64,000 nt of DNA. Source: Fasciola hepatica (Eukaryota; Platyhelminthes; Trematoda; Plagiorchiida; Fasciolidae). The notes beneath the pieces are model-generated. The model was given only the letters and a program-made list of their open reading frames with translations, ran no database searches and was not told where the DNA came from. A program made the translations under genes and the position numbers. Below, in pieces: positions 9,967 to 23,700 of this stretch. How positions within the stretch are numbered: the stretch's first letter is position 1; each line of letters opens with the position of its first letter. The stretch covers positions 516,001 through 580,000 of the forward strand of contig CANUEZ040000068.1 in assembly GCA_948099385.1 (NCBI GenBank), written 5' to 3'.

Positions 9967-10960
9967 TTGGTAGGGCCAAATATAGCCATTTGGTTCCAGA
10001 TTTTGCCACCTGTGGGCATGTCACAATATAACAGTAACGGCACCTCTCTGACCGTGTTAACTTCACGAAAAGCAGCTAGATGTCACCATTTCATGATTTG
10101 TTTCTATTTATATATAAATATTAGGCTCTGGAGCAGGAAATGCTACAACCACGACTTCTGGTCCGTTGTTGATGCGCTGTCTGTCAATGCAAGAAATATT
10201 TCGACTCTGCAACGGTTTGTAACCTACTGCAGTTGTTTTTGTAAAACTAAGTTCATATGGCTCAAGCTTCCCGTCTGGATCAGTGTTTGTTTGATCCGTA
10301 ATTTTGAAAGGCGTATCCGATTACTTCGTTATTTCAGGTTCAAATATTATCGGCTTCAATCTCAAACTTATTGCTAGTTTGGAGTATGATAGCTACACAA
10401 AGACCTACACTAATTTGTTGAGGTTTGTCGATAGGGTTCTGCCCAGTTACATGTTGCAGTTGGTGGTGCGGACCAGTGCAATTTATGAAACACATACGGT
10501 GTTTACTTTCAATCTTCGGCTCGATGAATTCCGTGGAGACAGTGAAACAATCCGCCTCGTCTAACTGAGGTTGTATTTTGCATTTGCGAAACTTCGAAAA
10601 CGGTCATACGTCGTTCTCGTCCATGAACACAACACATTTTTCGATCTCACGTCCTTTGCTGTTATCTTCGATTACTGTTCAGTACCGCCTGAAGCTTACC
10701 AGCAGTATGATACTAGTTTGGGTAACTCGTCTTCTGAATTCAGCCTGAAAGCTGCCGGAAATTACTCATTGCTATTCACGACTTGGCAGATGCCAACTCC
10801 TTCAATTCACCCAAAATTGGCTCTCTACCATTCTGAGTTGTCTGATCGATTTTGTCAATCTTCCAACAATACAATGATTGTGCTGGTTTCTTCAGTATCT
10901 GCTCGAACCAAGCCAGCGCGTTTAAGTCCACCATGTAATCAATTTTCTCAAAATAAACCA
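9967..10960 (+). pseudogene. Long decayed coding frame, family uncertain
   Basis: From about 10124 to 10960 a single plus-strand frame runs for nearly 280 codons with only three in-frame stops (about 10220, 10290 and 10562), and the sequence between them is strongly protein-like. Segments include GSGAGNATTTTSGPLL, GSNIIGFNLKLIASLEYD, TVFTFNLRLDEFRGDSETIR, SYVVLVHEHNTFFDLTSF and GNYSLLFTTWQMPTP. A neighbouring frame at 9967-10120 (PPVGMSQYNSNGTSLTVL) may be the upstream part after a frameshift. Beta-rich segments with N-x-S/T sites suggest the extracellular part of a large membrane protein. A REJ or polycystin-1-like origin crossed my mind but I cannot support it. Alternatively it is a transposon relic. 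Confidence 0.45.
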
Positions 10961-12700
10961 TGAATCCATCCATCCGAAAGGCTAACCGATAAAGTGCTTA
11001 TAAATCAATGTGGTCCGTATCTAGTGCCTTCAAGAACTCATCTAAGAAAGAACTGTAAGCGTTGCAACAACCGTCGGACGCAGACAACATGCCACATGAC
11101 TCAGTCAGCACACATGCCTTGTCCTTGCAATAGTGAAGAAAATTCTGACCATCTTCCTCAGTCTACAAAGCAACGTACATATAGAAATGCTCAATGAATT
11201 CCCAAAATATGGTAAGCGTCCATCAAACACGAACAGTTCAATCTTTGATGATCAAACCCAACTACTAAAAAGGGCAAATCAGGACCTAACTTCTTTTATC
11301 CAGAACTATGTCTTCTATTTAGGTTATCTGTTAGGTTACGAATATATGGATTCTCATCAAGAAACGTGATGGGATTCTCTTCATCAATGTTGAGAACCTA
11401 ATCTATTCAATACCAATATTCGGTTGACCTCATGGAAACGAAGTCCGATTGAATTCCGATATACTTTACTATCTCCAACTCATGATGTGTGACCAACAAT
11501 TCTCACGTCTGTTCTTTTTAAATTCATTTGAATCCTGCTGCTGTCTGTCCCCCCTCCCCGGTGAGGCTCATTTGGTTACCTCAGCCATAAATCGGAATTC
11601 GATGGCCTACTGTACCACTAGACCCAAAAGAAGCATGATCATGAACCGATAACTATTTTCAAAGACATCTGACTCCAATTGCTGTCACGAACAGATCTAC
11701 GGATGTCAACATAAACGTCAATCTTGAATAAGATCGTGCTCTTGCGAATGCGAATGGTTCAAGTTTTGCAACGTGAAACTATTATAATATTTAAACGTGA
11801 CTACTCGGTTGTTCCTGTTTCATCCTACATTTGCTGGTATTTGTGTTCTCGGGGAACAGAAGTGCAACAGGAGGCCGCGCAGCATTCGTACCACTGACGA
11901 ACACGCTCAACCATGATTTCCGAAGTCTCGAATGAATAACAACCCCCCCCCCCCCATTCTGGAATACATGAAGCAATAACAGAAGACTGCATTTTATTGG
12001 CCTCTTCCTACCTCTCCGACAGCTAATGGCCTGACCGTCGCGTCGATTGTTCCATCCTCACTTTAATGATTCGTCCAGTATCACCAGGGAGTCGGCCTGG
12101 CACAGTCAGGTGGACACAGACACAGCATCGCAGCCGGTCAGACCCCCGCGAAACGATAAAGCGAATGTTCGCTGTGACTGGTCTACATGTGAACTAGCAA
12201 GTACTTTTCTGGTTTTATTAAAATATCATGAATCTTACTGGCCATAGAGTTAGTGTACAACTACGCATCCTCCGGTTTCTTGCTATCCCATTTTGCGAGT
12301 TTTTGGGTTGAAACGATTTAAATAGTTATATCAGACCAATTATTACAGATATTATGACTGATATCGCGTAATAGAGCTCTGTTCCATTTCACAGATGCAT
12401 CCGAAATTAAGGACCAGATTATATGAGCTTCGGTGCGGCATACGCAAGAATAAAACGAAGAATGATCGTGCGGCATTCTTTTTGACGGCAGATATAATTT
12501 TATTGTAGTTGCCGATGAAAACCTTCGATATGTAAGATCACCTTCAGTTGTGTTCAAATAGTTGGAAGTTCTTCTACTAGGCCACGTTGTTTCTTTCAGT
12601 TTCTACCTTACTAAGAGTGCCCAATTTCATTCGTTTGTTCATAGTCCCAACAATAAGTTCCGTGGATTCATTTTTGTATTACAAACACGGGCTGCGATGT
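10961..12700. other. No gene supported
   Basis: Several 60-80 codon frames occur on the plus strand (near 10994-11197, 11133-11369 and 11449-11652). They overlap in different frames and have no recognisable motif. They could be further decayed exonic debris downstream of 10960. A poly-C tract is listed separately. Confidence 0.3.
11943..11955. repeat. Poly-C tract
   Basis: Thirteen consecutive C residues. Such tracts are prone to sequencing and assembly length errors. Confidence 0.95.
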
Positions 12701-13490
12701 GTAATTTTAGGGATACGTTGGAGAACCAACTGTGCGATTGAACAGTCGCCTGTGTGAAGCATCATTCAGAGCCTTAAAAGATGCTACTGCTGAGGCCAGA
12801 CCTGGTATACTCTTCAGTCAAAGTCGACAACCGCGGCTGACGCTGGATACAATTTAGCTCCAAGGAATCTTCGCTTGCAGTATGCTTTTCCTGTGGGAAT
12901 ACTAGTTGAATCCACATGGCCTGTTGACAGTCCGTAGAATAAGTTCAAGGCGAGTATTTCAAAGATATTACTGTAACCACATATTTTAGCCCAGGAGAAT
13001 ATGCAGCGGGTCTGTATGGGAGCAGAAACGGGATATCTTCTCGAAAAGTTTGCTCGAGGTTGCAAGAAGCACAAAAGTTAAAGACACAAACCCGAATGTC
13101 TAGCAAAGAGCGACGCCATAGGCTACTCAAGCGCCTGTAGCATGTAGGTGAATGCGGAAACTCTCTGACTGGATTTAGGGGCCAGTGATTATTGTCATCA
13201 CAAAGATGTGGCTGAAGAAGGAACAAAATGAGATGAGAATGCGCGCTTACACTGACTACAGACAAGATCTAATGGCATTAGAATGGGTGAGCTTTGAGTT
13301 CCGCTCATTCAATCTGGTAACATTCAATGGGTTTATCAATTACACTATACCTAAGATACAAGCCATTGCATGCTACGTTCGCCCAGGTCGCTGGCCGGTT
13401 AAGGTACTCTGCTTTCACGGAGCTGTGCAAAAAAATAGAAAAAAGACTCTAAACTGCTACAGCTTTTATAGACATCACTGAGTGGGTCAC
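12700..13490. other. Coding-like debris on both strands
   Basis: Plus-strand stretches such as GEPTVRLNSRLCEASFRALK (about 12715-12775) and NMQRVCMGAETGYLLEKFAR (about 12999-13060), plus a 98-codon frame at 13185-13481, look protein-like. Minus-strand frames at 12814-13074 and 12945-13265 are equally open. No domain is recognised. A decayed transposon or pseudogene is the likeliest explanation. Confidence 0.3.
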
Positions 13491-15401
13491 AGGAACATTT
13501 GCAAATAAGTTGGAACGATAAATGTGTCATCGAAGTGGACTACCTGTAAAGCCCGTGTGACCTGGCTTCACACGTATGCTCTTATGCAGCTAGTTAGACA
13601 AGCAACGCCTTTTTGTGATGGAGAAAGTTAGATCTGATAGGTACTAGATATAGATCTGCAACTTATATATCGAAGAGGGCAGCTGTGTACCGAGATTTGA
13701 GAGAGTTACAAGTTATGTGCCACAGGCATCAATATTGAGACATTCACTACCTCTCTCCTCCATTAGTTGTCCTGTGAGAAAATCGAGCGATCCATGCTCC
13801 ATCCTGGCAGGTGATGAGAAGATAGCAGGGAGTGATTAGACGCAGCATCGAAATGCCGATCACAGATAGGCTTTCACAATGTGATTTGCTTTGTTTCAAA
13901 ATAAATCACAACACCTCGTTCAGGAAATCTGTCCAGTAAGGAACGAAAATGATCAATATGTACACATTTGGCTAGAATATAGACTGTGGTGCTGTCTGGG
14001 TACGCAAATACACCTGTGAGATAAGCAATGAAAGAATGAATAGTCTTGAAAATAAAGCAAAACCAAAAGACAGAAATTTGTACTGATACGAAGCAAACAT
14101 TGCAATAATGATGAAAAATCCGAAGAAACTGCTAAATTAGTCAAGTTTGGGATAATACTTCGAACCGTGGAATTATTTGAAAAAATCCTCGGATTTGAGA
14201 ACGGAACATCTGGATGGTTTCAGCAATCAGTTCTTAGCAAAGCAATTATCTCTGTGAATTCCGAGGTTTTCCAATCGCTGTTTAACGGAATCGAAATTAG
14301 CACGAATTAGAAGGAAGAGTTCGTCAGCGCCAGGACCATTTTACCAACCAAACAGTCTAACGCTGTTTTCGCGGGTCCACGAATTCGGGAGACATTTGGC
14401 CATACCAGTTAGGCAGGCCAGTTGGGAAAGTCTCTGACCACAATAGTTGCATTCATTCCCGTGCCCGATTATTTGGACCGACCAGGATTGAGAGTATTGT
14501 CCAAATTGATTGATTCGCTGGCCTTGTTCGTAAATCTGAAAAAGAGCTCGAGTTCGTCGCGTTGATCAAAACAAACGACTCGATAATACAGCGTAGCACA
14601 CATTTGATTGAAGTATTACGGAGTGGACGGTGCATTCGTGAAGCAGAATAGGTCGCTGTTGCAACTATGATTGTCGAAGGTAATCTCTTTCGAAACTATT
14701 TCCAGTAAAATACCGACATTTGATGTCGACTTCAGAGTCTGCACTTGCAATATCACATTCCGTATTCGGTAAGTATCTCACATGGCAGTCGTGATAATCT
14801 GTAATTCTTCCAAGATCTGGTTCTATTCAAAATGACTGAGTAAGAAATTTTGGCCGGAACGGAACTCACTGAAGAAATGAGACCGCTAAACGAAATGATG
14901 CACAAAGATGAACATTATTCATTGGAATAGTGTGTACGAGCATCTAAAGATGCAAGAGAACGGCATCAAATAATGTCAGTTTCGCTGATCACATTGTTTT
15001 CAAATAGTGGTTGACGAGTGTATATCTAGAATGGAAACACAGTATTACTTCCAGGAATGTCAGTAGCTGAAATCAGTGAAGAAGTTGTGACCACGACCAT
15101 ATGTTAACTATTCGCGATGGGTAAATGAGTCAAATAACTAACCTGCGGTAGACGGTAGATCACCATGTGCACCTAGTATATGGGAAAAATTTGACATCGT
15201 TACAAAATATTGCACCTTCATACACTGATGAGCAAATTATGATGGCCTCCCATTCTCTTTGGCAGTGAAAACAAATCTAAATTTCGCAAACCAATAATTG
15301 GCATGCAGTGGGGTGCCAAGGTGATGATGTTCAAGCTGATTGGGTCATTAGTTGTCTCCATATAGAAGTGATGCGATGAAATTTTTATTGATTTTATTCA
15401 G
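13491..15401. other. No gene supported; protein-like stretch near 14.4-14.65 kb
   Basis: Around 14400-14650 the plus strand reads LGRPVGKVSDHNSC and, after one stop, FAGLVRKSEKELEFVALIKT and HLIEVLRSGRCIREAE, which is protein-like but unassigned. The rest is AT-rich with stops in all frames. Confidence 0.3.
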
Positions 15402-15709
15402 GAGCATCAGGTTGCACGATATATACCGGATCAGCTAGTCGCATCATTATCCGTGTGTACAGCAGTCAATGTGGTCGGTTTTGGGGACTTTTAAATACCT
15501 TCCAGTCAGTTAATGTGCACCATATGCGTTGTAATTTGGATATTCCTTTCATTGGCACCAGCGTGGTAAATGTCACTTCCGCCTAATCCAAAATATTTTT
15601 ACAGGATAAGAGATCATTGAATGCAAATGCCAACACTGTAGATTATGTGCCGGGAAATTCAGTTAGTACCCCCAGGGGTGACCTGCCTGGACCACTGGCC
15701 GTTTCTTAA
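15402..15709 (+). CDS. Candidate two-exon 3' gene end with a 39-nt intron
   Basis: Exon one (15402-15565) follows a pyrimidine-rich acceptor (ttttattgattttattcag), enters in phase 1 and ends at a codon boundary before gtaaat. A 39-nt segment ending in atatttttacag is removed. Exon two (15605-15709) continues in the same phase and ends in TAA. The joined peptide has about 88 residues, running from GASGCTIYTGSASRIIIRVY to STPRGDLPGPLAVS. It has three cysteines and beta-like character in the first half. Introns of 30-40 nt are known in flatworm genes. The unspliced frame would stop inside the intron, which supports splicing. No family is recognised, no upstream exon was found, and a second reading of exon one (EHQVARYIPDQLVASLSVCT) is also open, so certainty is limited. 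Confidence 0.35.
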
Positions 15710-18700
15710 TTAATCATCATCAGCTCTCCACATTCCTCGATGGAATAAACTGTCTACGCAAAATACAACTAGTGTTAGGCGCATAGTCTCAAGTGAGGTT
15801 AAGTAGATACCAACTTCTCTTACCCATTCAACTATCAGTTAATTTTGTGCATTACTTACTTTGTGAAGCTTACATTATTTTATCCAATGATAGTCACCTG
15901 GATAGTGAGTTCTGGATTCCAACGTCCCCAGATTGTTTACGTAATTTTAAATATCCAGTTAAATTCAGGCACACTTTCCGTTAGTACTGTGCTGTAGATG
16001 CTCCGGAGTAAAATGCAAAAACATAGACATGTTACCCCGAATAGGGGACGGGAGAAAATGCCCTAATCAGCCTCGGTATCGAACGGCTTGGTTTGTTTAA
16101 TTTTCGCCATATATCTAAGGAATAATTTGCAGGTCAGGGTAAACTCATGCAATGTTTAGGCCACGTTAGTACTGAGCAGAGAATAAGAAACCTCAGTGTC
16201 AGAATGGTTGAGTCTAATAATGCACCCAAAATCTCCCAAATTTCAAGGCGAACATTGCTACCCAGAAATTTACAAGTTTCAGCGGACTATGCTTGCGTTA
16301 TTCTTGTCAGGTGGTTTTCTGTGGCAATGTGCTTCCTAACAAGAATCAACTCAATTGCGAATTTCAACTTCTATAAGATGCTTTCAGATTTTGGAATTAG
16401 CTGTTCAGAAAAGAGACGTAATTCGGGATCACTATTATCCAGGACACATGCCGCACAAATTGATCTATCAAAGTGACTTGGCGACAATGGATTAAGGGTG
16501 AATGAATTCATGTGGAGTCAGATTGTCAAAGACAATTGGAAATATGTGAACGATGGGGAAATATGAACATAGTCGATAAGTGCTCCATCAAAAAAGTTGC
16601 TTCAAGCATGAAATCGCTGAGGTAATTTGCGAAAATATTGGTGAAAATGATTCAAACGAGCACTTAGTATAGGGTTCCATCGGTTCCATACAATACACTC
16701 AAACATTTAACTAAATATGCCTGACAAGGATGACTGTAACATCTGATATTAGACCTCCGGTAGACTGCAGGCTACCTTACGCCCCTTATGTAAGTGGCAC
16801 ATTTCACATCATTCCGGAATTGCATCCACCAATGAAGTCTCGCGCGCAAGTACGTAGTCAAAGCATTGCCGAAAAATTGCAATCGTTCGTATTTTCCACG
16901 CCTATTCAAATGGCACTTTTACAATCAAATGTGGGTACTCAGCCACCTAAACTGACAGGACGGAAATGCTATTGAGTCTTCCAATCAATGAACATAATCC
17001 GGCCTTTTCAAAGGGCGTCAACCGAAATAACGAAGTTGGATGCTTCATCGGGAGCGCGCAGATAACGCAAATTGCTAAGTGGCCACCACCTGTGGGAGAC
17101 AAAGCACCACATTATTCTGAGCACATATTTTGCCGTCATTTAAGTCACACACAAACGAGTATTGCTCTGTTACGCAGAGGTAATACCAACTAGCTACTTT
17201 CAAGTTTCGTATCAACCATAAAATCTAAATACTCTAATATGGTTAGTGTTGACGGAATCTATATTCTATGCAAACCGGAAGGTAATTCCTATTTGGGCAA
17301 CCGTGGTGAAACATGCACCTGAGGGGTGCACATCATTATATACATTGTGAAATGCTTCGCCGGTAATTTTCATGAACTCAGAAAGGTAGCTTTTTTATTT
17401 ACCAAAACTGGCATCATAACTGTTCATTATCACATACGTTGTTCCATCAATACCATAGTTTTATGATTACTCGGGAACAAGAAATGCGTCCGTGGTGATC
17501 ATTGGAAATTCGATCACATCATCGGGTATACCCATGCACGACTTTGACGAATAAACGGCAGAAAAATGTTCGGTGGTCTCATCAAGCCTGCTGGTTTAGC
17601 CATCTACGGAATTGACAGCTCGATGAGCATCATCTTCAGCGACTTGCGTATTTGTTGCTCGCATCGTTGGGTCGTTTGCACCACTGATTACGGTATTGGA
17701 GGATATTTGTGGGTGCCACAACCAAATGCACAATTTTATTCACCAACTTCATTCCCGTGATAGTGCATTACGTACTCCTCTGCTCACCTTCAATGCCGAT
17801 GCCCACGAAAGACTATCTAAGAAAAGGCAAGTAGCACCACCCAATTCGTCCATCGAATAGTGTTTGCTCGAACCTAACTAGACTTCACGTTGCATTCTGA
17901 CAACCATCGCGCCGACAGTGTTTCCCAAAAACAATCCACTATCATCACACAACCGAAATTTTGTTTGGAATAAAATGCGATGGTTGTTTTTACATCTCCT
18001 GAGAACCCTGGATGATAATAAGGGCACGAAGAACCACTGGACTTATCCTGTCTCATCTGCAAGTTGCCGCCTCCTCGGTATGAAATAGTAATGTACTCAT
18101 TATTACAGCAATTTTGGCGATGCTTCGCCACAGATTTTCACCTCTACTAATCCCTATTTAGGACCTAATAACAAAACATCAGTAAATCTACGTTAATTGA
18201 ATACGATTCACCGGCGGGTACAGCGGTGAGGGAAGGATTACCCACTGTTTCTAAATACGTTATTTTTGTGTTAGTAAACAATGAGTTTTGATAGGTGCAC
18301 CGTAAAATGTGTTCTGCTCCTCATGCCCGACTTAGCGACGATGGAAATGGATGAAATTGGTGAGCTGTTATTCCAGTAGCCAAAGAGAGGTAATCATATT
18401 TATTTGACACAACCGTTACAAGAAACAAATGAGAGCCATATCGAGTAGTACTAGTTAGTACAAAAAGGCAGATACATGGTTTGTTCAATGTCGTAGTGAA
18501 TCGTTGGGTGGAAATCAGTGAAAATAAGGATAAACTCACCGGTGTTATTCGAATCCGATGGGACATTCCAACAACAGGGAGCCTGCTTTTGATAAAGGCT
18601 ACAGCTTTGAAATCGATCAAATTACAGAGTACGACTTTTCACTAAAATGGCTCTTACCTTAGCGGGAATTGAATATCCTAGTTTGTTCACGCCTTTTGCG

Positions 18701-20420
18701 TGTTACCAGAATAAAACAGCGAAAAGATCCCCGACTGCATACCGCACACGAAGAAAATACATTTTCCTTGAAAGAAGGCTAAGAGCATTTTAATTCTAAT
18801 AAAATATTCGGAAAAGGATGAATATGCTCTTCAGCAGATGCAAAAATATAGGTATAAGGATGAAGTTGAGGTGTACGTATTCCCAAAATAATTTTCATGT
18901 CAAAGGTAAACTGGTAAAAAAGAAAATTGTCATACAATTGCACCTTGTTTTTTGCGTTTGGTTAAACGTGGATTGTTTGATTCATGACGTCTAAGGGTTT
19001 CTGACTACTCATGTATAGTGCTACTTTGTTAATCAAAGTTACAGTCGAAGTACGACGATTCTTTCATCGAAGCTCAACTTGTGAGCTACAATATCAAAGA
19101 GTCAATTGTCACGCGTCCACCACTACCGTAGTACCAGTCTGCCATGGCAGTAGGTGACTATTTAGCCAGAAACACGGAATCTTTTGAATCATTTTTAATA
19201 TATAACATTTGTAACTCAACCCACTCTGTGTTATTCGATGTCGGCAGGCCAAATTAAAGCATCGAAGTATTTCTATATTGTGTCTAAAAGAGTTAAGTGG
19301 CTTTTGAAATGTTATTTCATCTGACGATCTACTGAAATCAATCTAAAGTTTTCCAACGTCAATCACTTCATTTGACGGACATTGGCGTTGAGTGAGTGAC
19401 TGCATGTTCCACTGAATGTTTCCAAGTCCGATGGCGTTTGGAAATAATGGTCATTCAGTAGTTGCGGAACTCATCCCCACTAAATTGATTTTTACAGCCG
19501 TACCATAGGGAAGCGTAATTGGGTCATCCCCAGCGAAATGTAGTTACACGCAAACAGCGATATCATGAATGGGATACAGTTGAACCATGCTCACAAAATC
19601 AGTTAAATTTTATTGACAATACTAATGATAACTTGACTTACCAATTTTCAGGTGGTAAATTACCCACGACTGAGCATCAAGGTCGACTGAACGTCACTAT
19701 GAGCGTTTGTTAAGCCAAATGTTTGACCACCCATGGCTGATTACGTGGTCGTCTCTTGAACTTACAGTTGAATAACTGTTTTTGAAATCACTCCCTAAGT
19801 AACGAAAACTTTTAAAGGAATATGATGACTATGAATCGCGGGAGACTAGATTTCCCTCATTCTGAAAAATAATGAGGTGTGGGCATTGAACTCACCACGT
19901 GAAATTACAAGAGCTCTGTACAACTTCTTCATTCGTTTTAGGAATAATGAGCAGTAGACCCCAACCTAGTCCACACTGGGACAGGTGTTTGTTCAGTCTT
20001 CGGTAGCTCCTTTTTTCCTCTTCAGGATACGCAAAATCCTTCTTGTTACGTGATTACTGTAGGCGACCAAATAAAGTCATGCTTCGTGTTCATCATAATT
20101 CTCCACATGATTAGAGTCCGATAATGAGGATTCACTCCTCCGTAGGAGTTTGCTACATGGCTGAGAATTTACTCCGGCCATTGTGTAAGGACAACAGCAC
20201 CACAAAGTAGTTTGTTCCTAATAAAATACCGTGACATGAGTGGGTTCTTGATCTTACACTTTTTCCATCAATAGTGAGAGGAAGAAGTTGGCAAATTCAA
20301 TGAAAGGTAAGACATTGGTAACCTAATCCAACATATTATCTGCTGCCCAAGCTATGAAAATTGAAGAACAGCTTTGAGCAGAACCTTCACGAACCCGAAT
20401 TAAGACCAGAGGCAAAATGA
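15710..20420. other. No gene supported; scattered unassigned frames
   Basis: Plus-strand frames at 16147-16476 (109 codons), 16730-16975, 16966-17193 and 17566-17760 are somewhat protein-like. The middle two are proline-rich and overlap in different frames. None has a recognisable domain or a convincing pair of splice sites. The minus-strand frames at 17874-18131 and 18321-18620 are similar. The remainder looks intronic or intergenic. Confidence 0.3.
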
Positions 20421-20735
20421 GCAACAACAAGTCAGAACACATCCAAGGCATTTTTTGCTCATCTCACAGAGTACGGAGGCTCCAATTTTGATCCCGTTTG
20501 CGGTGAATGTCTTATCAAGCAGAAATTATCTTTATTCAGTGAACACATGCACCAGCATCAAATCTTGAAGCACATGTTTTGCATTCAGTCGTATAAGAAA
20601 AGACCGCATATTAGTAAAAGGGAATTCATTGATTTCACCTATCTGGTATCATCCCGTAATTTTCAGCATTTGCAAAATCAATGCATTCACTGTTCAACGC
20701 AAGAAGAGTTAGAACGCAGGCTCCTCTTTTGTTAA
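20421..20735 (+). CDS. Cysteine/histidine-rich open frame, possible zinc-binding exon or relic
   Basis: A plus-strand frame of about 104 codons is open from just after a stop at 20418 to the TAA ending at 20735. It contains CGECLIKQKLSLFSEHMHQH, a C-x2-C ... H-x3-H arrangement that could bind zinc in C2H2 fashion (12 residues between the last Cys and the first His), followed later by QCIHCSTQEELERRLLFC. There is no early ATG in frame, so it would have to be an internal or terminal exon or a transposon fragment. Splice sites at its edges are weak. The function is unknown. Confidence 0.3.
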   Translation, partial: ATTSQNTSKAFFAHLTEYGGSNFDPVCGECLIKQKLSLFSEHMHQHQILKHMFCIQSYKKRPHISKREFIDFTYLVSSRNFQHLQNQCIHCSTQEELERRLLFC

Positions 20736-23700
20736 CATTACCAGAAAAGTACACTTTTGAGGCTGAATACATCCAGACCAAAATTCTGTTTTGGTTATGT
20801 AACAAAATGGCCGAAGTTTGAAGTATTTGTTGTGTTGGGTGACTGCTTTTGGGATACCGAATTCTCGATATTCTCAATAAAGAAAGCTATTGTTTAGACT
20901 GGACTACGAGTGGACTGCGGAATGTAATCCATAACCATAAGCAGTTTTTGGTGAAATATTCAAACTACAACCGCGTTCAGCTATGACTAAGACGAACAAT
21001 GTGAATCGAAGTTCAAGGAAACTATGTGGATTACAATGTGATGTGGGTATTTCGGTTTGCGCGACTGACAGTCTGCGGTTCATGAGGAGCACAATGGCCT
21101 GGAGTGAACGAGATTTCGATAACAGCATTCTCGACGGAGTGTCAAATGTTGGGAACCTGCCCTAGAACAGCTGGCTGAGTGCGTGAGGGACCGTGAGTAA
21201 AACCACTGAATAATCCATGATTATAATGATCCGGCAAAATGGCATTTGATCGAGGCGAAGAATGACCTTATCTGTAAAATCATCATCAGTGGGTAACACG
21301 GAAGCTTGTAAAACCTGGCGAAACAAATCCACGGAATTATTCTAACCCGAGGTAAAAGAAAATGCAGGTTTTTTATGATTTCATCATTAGAGTCGAGTCT
21401 TCATGAGAGTACAAATTTTGGAATATAAGCAGAAGGGCAATATGTGTTTACTTTAGTTAGTTCAAAGAGGTTTAGTTCAATCCTGGACGGAGGAGATAAC
21501 TTTGGTTAAGTCAAAGGTATTTTTGCCAAAAATGACAGGTTCATGAGTGATTTAAATGACAATTAAAAAGGAAAAATGGACGATTCCAACCTTTTTTTGC
21601 TGAGCGCAAATTTAATTACTAAAGCCAATGATTAGAGACTGGTTCGTGATTGTTCAAGATGCATGTTGTGGAAAAGTGGACCACTGTGTGCACCAATCGA
21701 ACTTGAGCCTTTCCTCCCCTTTTCTAGGCTGTTAAGTTGGGTGTTCATTGATGATGTTAGATGGCTATCTTTACGTTCCACCCACTTCGGAAATACCGCT
21801 GATACAATCAAACTACTAAACAATAAAAGGTGCGGTCCTCAATACTAGTTTTCTTGCTCCGGCTTCGAGTTGCATGTGATGCCATGAATCCACAGCTGAA
21901 TTTCGTGGTACTGAAGATGGACCTTACTGTTACACATGATTCCGCTGGCTCATTTAATCTTATTGCCACCCTCAAATGGCAGTCAGATGAAGAGCACTTC
22001 AGTTATGACCACTGGTTTTCTGGCTGGTTTTGTCAGTTTGATCGAGCCCAGTCGGTTATTACTAGTGTCATCCATGCATGTGAAATTCTTACTACTGGAA
22101 GCTATCAGCAGTGTATATTCATCCAGCTTGAAGATGGTGGCAGTGTATCGGGTTGGAATTTTTACACTGGTCAAAAAAGTACGAAACGACGCGTACTGGC
22201 GTTCCCAAAATATTTTTTTCCAATATACCTTAGTGGAAAGCACAGCGTCAATACGTCTCGTTAGACCAACATCTGAAATCTTTAGACAGTTTCTTTCTTC
22301 CCTTTCTTCGGTGAAATCTTTTGTCGGGTTCTCCATGTTTTTTGTTGATTTAGAATAACCTCCAATTATAGATGCTCATTATTCACGTAAAATGCATCCG
22401 CATGCCGAAGACAGCGGTCGAACCGGTTTATAGCTGAATGTAATATTCGCGTTTCTAGTTTTCCAATGAATACTTCGGTAACAAGGGGTTCCGAGGATGG
22501 GTCCATTGCAACTTCATACTTCTTCCTTGGTAATTAGTGGTAAGCTAAAATTTACGATTCATGGTTCACCTCAGACTTCAATAATAATAGTGCACAGCCG
22601 GGATCTGCCTTGTTTCCATTTGTTTGTTATTGAATTTACAAATCAATTTGATGGTTTGGACTGGAGATACGCTAATAAGTAAACCAGTCAAATGGAAGAA
22701 AAAATTATGTTTCCTGTTATATCCCCAATTGAATTGGAATGTGTCTCGTGGGGTATTATACATTTTACCGTTGGTTATGGCCAACCTGTCCACGGGACTG
22801 TTGCAAGGTAAACCAGGTTCGTCATGGAGACGGAGGAGTAGGATAGTGAACTTCGGTCACAACACATTAGAGAGGTGAGGTGGAACCTACTGACTTTGAA
22901 CTGTGTTTCTCAAATCCAAATCATAGGGTTTGAGTCTCGGTTATCTCTCGTAGTGCCGTGGTCCCTTGCGACTATTGGACTCACGCGCGAGCATGTATTG
23001 GTCAAGCACCGTACGATTCCGTAGACATAAATCCGCCATCCAGCAATAATGACAAAAGTATGACAGTACGTTATACGCATCACTGTCTCCAATTACGTAA
23101 TCGCCTATCACAGGAAAGTAAATCAAGCCAAAATAGACCTTTTGCAACACGATGAATGCTGGGTACAATTAGAAGAATGCGTTTTCCAAGCACATTCACA
23201 CATTAGTTGCTTACTGACTGGATTGAAACCACCGACAAATTCAAGCATAATCGATACTTATAGAAATCATGCAATAGGCTAATGCAATCGGCCCAGTCCT
23301 TCATGTTTGTTACGACACTTTTCCAAATCCTTTTCTAGTCCCAAATTTTATCACTCAGACAATGCATTCGCCGTAGTCTTGTACAATACGCTATTTGGAA
23401 AACCTCGTGGTAAGTCTTCGGCAATGTTTCTCACTAGTTCAACATGTATCCCCTGCCTCTCACGTAGGTTATGCATTTTCTTCACATTCTTTCATGCTGA
23501 GATACGGATCATAACTACTGAAATTATGTTTTTCATGACCAACAGACAACAAACTTCAGAGAAATCACTGCTTTGAACAAAAGCACCTGATGGAGGAGTG
23601 ACGGCAACAAGCAAGCTAGATGATATCTTCCAGTTAATTTATTGAGCTTTTACATGTTGAGTAGCTTGAGACGCATTAGCAGGTATCTGCATCTACGGAA

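Noticed and set aside
9967..10960. Firm assignment to polycystin-1/REJ family
   Set aside because: Only general beta-rich, glycosylated character was seen; no diagnostic GPS, REJ or PLAT motif could be read.
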